NCBI GenBank assembly: GCA_013360535.1
Contig: JABWBL010000161.1
Span: 1 to 7,391 of the forward strand
Source: Planctomycetaceae bacterium
GTDB taxonomy: Bacteria > Planctomycetota > UBA1135 > GCA-002686595
Length of the DNA stretch: 7,391 bases
Direction of reading: 5' to 3'
How positions within the stretch are numbered: position 1 is the stretch's first letter; each line of letters begins with the position of its first letter. Positions 5,575 through 7,391 of the stretch are shown here, piece after piece. A program made the position numbers and the translations under genes. The notes beneath the pieces were generated by a model, which was not told the DNA's origin, did no database searches, and saw only the letters and a list, made by a program, of their open reading frames with translations.

Positions 5575-6835
5575 CGCGCGCCTTGCGCAGCGCGGCGGCG
5601 AGCACTTCCGCGACGTGCAGCACGCGCGCCTTCACGCCTTCGCGTGCGAGGCCCGCCTCCCACTGCATGTGGCAGCCGGGATTGGCGGTGACGAGCGCCT
5701 GCGCGCCACAGTTGCGGAACGCAGCGGCCTTCTTCGCGAAGACGGCCTTGCTGTCGTCGGGGCGCAGCATCGAGTAGATACCGGCGGACCCGCAGCACGC
5801 CTCCGAGTCGGGCAGTTCGACACGCGTCGCTCCGCAGCGCTCGAGCACGGTGCGCGGCTGCGCGCGGATCTGCTGGCCGTGGCACAGGTGGCACGGGTCG
5901 TCGTAGGCGAGGATCCCGAGCTCGTCCCCGAGCTTGCCTGAGAAATCCGGCGGCATTTCGGCCGCCACGAACTCGCTGAAGTCCTGGACGCGCGCCGCGA
6001 AGGCCTTGGCGCGCTCGCGCCAGGCCGCGTCGTCCTTGAGCAAGTGCGCGTAAGCCTTCATGTGCGCGCCGCAGCCGGCGCTGTTGACGACCACGGGCGC
6101 CGCTCCCGTCGTCTCGAAATGCTCGATCGTCGTGCGCGCGAGCTCGCGTGCGCCCTCGAGGTCGCCGTTGTGCGCGTGCAGCGCGCCGCAACACACGTGG
6201 CCCTGCGGCACCTTGGTCTCGAAGCCGATGCCGGTGAGCACCTCGACCGTCGCGCGGTTGACGCGGCCGAACAGCTCGCGCATCGCGCAGCCTTCGAGCA
6301 TCGCGACCTCGCCGCGGCGCGTGCCAACGGCCGGAGTCGTCGCGGGGAGCGGAGCACGCTCGGACTTCGGCGGAACCGGGCTCATCTCGACCAGCGGCCG
6401 CCCGAACTTGCCCAAGAGCCGCGCCGCACCCGTGCGCTGCGCGAGTCGCATCGACGTCGCCGTCAGCGACAACCACGCACGACTGCGCAGCACGGTTCCA
6501 AATCCGATGCGTCGCGCCGTGCGCGCGAGGAAACCGCGCCGTTGCACCTTCTCGACGCCGGAACGTGCGCTCTCGATCAGCTCGCCGAAACGCACGCCCG
6601 CCGGGCAGACGCTCTCGCAGTGACGGCACGCGAGACAGAAGTCGAGTTCCTCGCGATACTCGGGCGCCGTCGCCGCGAGCTCGCCCTCGGCCACCGCGCG
6701 CATCAGGTAGATGCGACCGCGTGGGCTGGAACTCTCGGCGCCGGTGAGCTGGTACGTCGGACAGGTCCGCAGGCACAGGCCGCAGTGGATGCAGTCCAGG
6801 CTCTTCGTGTAGTCGACGAGTTCCTGCGGGTTCAT
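5567..6835 (-). CDS. glcF: Glycolate oxidase iron-sulfur subunit GlcF
   Basis: This 422-residue protein matches the length and plan of GlcF, which passes electrons from the flavin subunits GlcD/GlcE of glycolate oxidase toward the respiratory chain while glycolate becomes glyoxylate. Two ferredoxin-type 4Fe-4S motifs are intact: CIHCGLCLRTCP (C15, C18, C21, C25) and CLACRHCESVCP (C67, C70, C73, C77). Two cysteine-rich CCG domains follow. The first has EGC183, C215-C216 in VCCGALHAHNGD, and C255 in NSAGCGAHMKAY. The second has DPC315HLC318, C347-C348 in ACCGSAGIYSM, and C388 in NPGCHMQ. The ATG at 6835 lies shortly before the first cluster, as in relatives; no good Shine-Dalgarno precedes it, perhaps because translation follows from glcE 27 bases upstream. 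Related subunits of D-lactate or glycerol-3-phosphate dehydrogenases (GlpC, LutA-like) share these modules, but the GlcE neighbour and the motif wording favour GlcF. Confidence 0.94.
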   Translation of the reverse strand: MNPQELVDYTKSLDCIHCGLCLRTCPTYQLTGAESSSPRGRIYLMRAVAEGELAATAPEYREELDFCLACRHCESVCPAGVRFGELIESARSGVEKVQRRGFLARTARRIGFGTVLRSRAWLSLTATSMRLAQRTGAARLLGKFGRPLVEMSPVPPKSERAPLPATTPAVGTRRGEVAMLEGCAMRELFGRVNRATVEVLTGIGFETKVPQGHVCCGALHAHNGDLEGARELARTTIEHFETTGAAPVVVNSAGCGAHMKAYAHLLKDDAAWRERAKAFAARVQDFSEFVAAEMPPDFSGKLGDELGILAYDDPCHLCHGQQIRAQPRTVLERCGATRVELPDSEACCGSAGIYSMLRPDDSKAVFAKKAAAFRNCGAQALVTANPGCHMQWEAGLAREGVKARVLHVAEVLAAALRKARAR

Positions 6836-6862
6836 CGGGGTGCGGGCATCGTGGAGGAAGCG

Positions 6863-7391
6863 TCAGAGGCCACCGGCGAAGCGGCCCGTGGAGAAGACGC
6901 CGTCGGGATCGAGGTTGCGCTGGATCGCGCGCATCAGCTCGAGACCCGCGGGCGGAGCGCCGAAGGGATCGAGCTCGACGAGCGCACCGCGCGGGGCGTC
7001 GCGCAGCGCGAGCGACGCGGACTCGCGAGCGAGCGCGGTGCGCAGCGCGCGCACGAGCTTCGCGAGCACCTGTGCGTCGCCGACGTTCGAGCGCAGTTCG
7101 ACGTCGAGCTCCGCGACACCCGGCTGCAGCGCGAGGCCGTATTCGATGCGGGCGTTGGTGAGCACGTCGAGCACGAGTTTCGCCGCATCCTCGAGCTTCG
7201 AAGGAAGGCACGCGACGTGCAACTTCGGGTGCGGCGAGCCGTCGAAGCGTTGGCGCGTGCTCGCACGCTCGGCCTCTTCCCGCGCCGCGAGACCTTCGAG
7301 CGTCCGCGCACCGGGCCAAGCGCTCGTGAGCGTCGTGCGTTCCGCCGCCACGACGGTTTCGAGACCCCCGAGTCGCGCCGCAAGCCGCCAG
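6863..7391 (-). CDS. glcE: Glycolate oxidase FAD-binding subunit GlcE-like, C-terminal part (cut by window edge)
   Basis: The frame is open to the right edge, so its start lies outside. About 176 C-terminal residues are visible, roughly half of a typical 350-residue GlcE. The FAD-binding PCMH domain expected at the N-terminus is not in the window; what is seen corresponds to the C-terminal cap. The best marker is the extreme C-terminus, AIQRNLDPDGVFSTGRF, the variant of the DPxGxFNPGR ending shared by GlcD/GlcE-type FAD-linked oxidases; NPGR here reads STGR. KLHVACLPSKLEDAAKLVLD fits the GlcE pattern of a strand followed by LPS and a helix. It ends 27 bases before glcF on the same strand, matching the glcD-glcE-glcF order known from E. 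coli. It could alternatively be a GlcD-like or fused FAD-linked oxidase; the short, GlcF-adjacent form makes GlcE most likely. Confidence 0.82.
   Translation of the reverse strand, partial: WRLAARLGGLETVVAAERTTLTSAWPGARTLEGLAAREEAERASTRQRFDGSPHPKLHVACLPSKLEDAAKLVLDVLTNARIEYGLALQPGVAELDVELRSNVGDAQVLAKLVRALRTALARESASLALRDAPRGALVELDPFGAPPAGLELMRAIQRNLDPDGVFSTGRFAGGL

Noticed and set aside
5570..5582. Alternating CG run that could be read as a Z-DNA or repeat element
   Set aside because: It simply encodes the Arg/Ala-rich C-terminal residues of GlcF in a very GC-rich genome and is only about 12 bases long.
6060..6623. Open frame of 187 codons on the + strand inside glcF
   Set aside because: It lies wholly antisense to conserved iron-sulfur and CCG motifs, with no Shine-Dalgarno or recognisable domain.
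5538..7319. Open frame of about 590 codons on the - strand overlapping glcF and glcE
   Set aside because: It is a frame shadow. The GlcF frame has all expected cysteine motifs and the GlcE frame has the family C-terminus; this one has neither.

Overview
This is a GC-rich bacterial window, densely coded and with no mobile elements, RNA genes or CRISPR. It holds ten protein genes. Eight run left to right on the + strand (positions 1 to 5541). Two run on the - strand (5567 to 7391) and converge on them. The genes at both edges are cut by the window. No gene-free stretch exceeds 66 bases. The organism cannot be fixed from this sequence. The strong G/C preference at third codon positions and the unfamiliar single-pass membrane proteins would fit a high-GC Planctomycetota, Myxococcota or related lineage, but this is only an inference.

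Region 1 (1-970) holds the C-terminal part of a class I SAM-dependent methyltransferase and a small VOC-fold (glyoxalase-like) protein. They are close together (14 bases, or a GTGA overlap if an alternative start is used). They favour GCC for alanine, whereas the following genes favour GCG, so they may be a separate unit.

Region 2 (989-3759) holds three acyl-CoA/carbonyl enzymes in a row: an enoyl-CoA hydratase with both catalytic glutamates, a medium-chain dehydrogenase/reductase (MDR) that has lost the zinc ligands of both classical sites, and a 3-hydroxyacyl-CoA dehydrogenase. The hydratase and the 3-hydroxyacyl-CoA dehydrogenase catalyse consecutive beta-oxidation steps. The zinc-free MDR between them may act as an enoyl- or quinone-type reductase on a related intermediate. 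A perfect 9-bp inverted repeat separates the MDR from the dehydrogenase. No acyl-CoA dehydrogenase, thiolase or CoA ligase lies in the window.

Region 3 (3772-5159) holds two unrecognised proteins, each with one N-terminal hydrophobic segment, joined by a GTGA stop/start overlap. Region 4 (5224-5541) is a YbjQ/UPF0145-family protein behind a strong Shine-Dalgarno. Region 5 (5567-7391, - strand) holds the iron-sulfur subunit GlcF of glycolate oxidase and, upstream of it, the C-terminal part of the GlcE-like flavin subunit. This is the usual glcE-glcF order, and glcD may lie beyond the right edge.

Most of the window is ordinary metabolism. The points most worth a second look are the MDR with its ghost zinc lobe, the unknown membrane-protein pair, the Asn-to-Ser change in the 3-hydroxyacyl-CoA dehydrogenase, and the hairpin inside the acyl-CoA gene run. 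I do not see clear evidence for a wholly new system.
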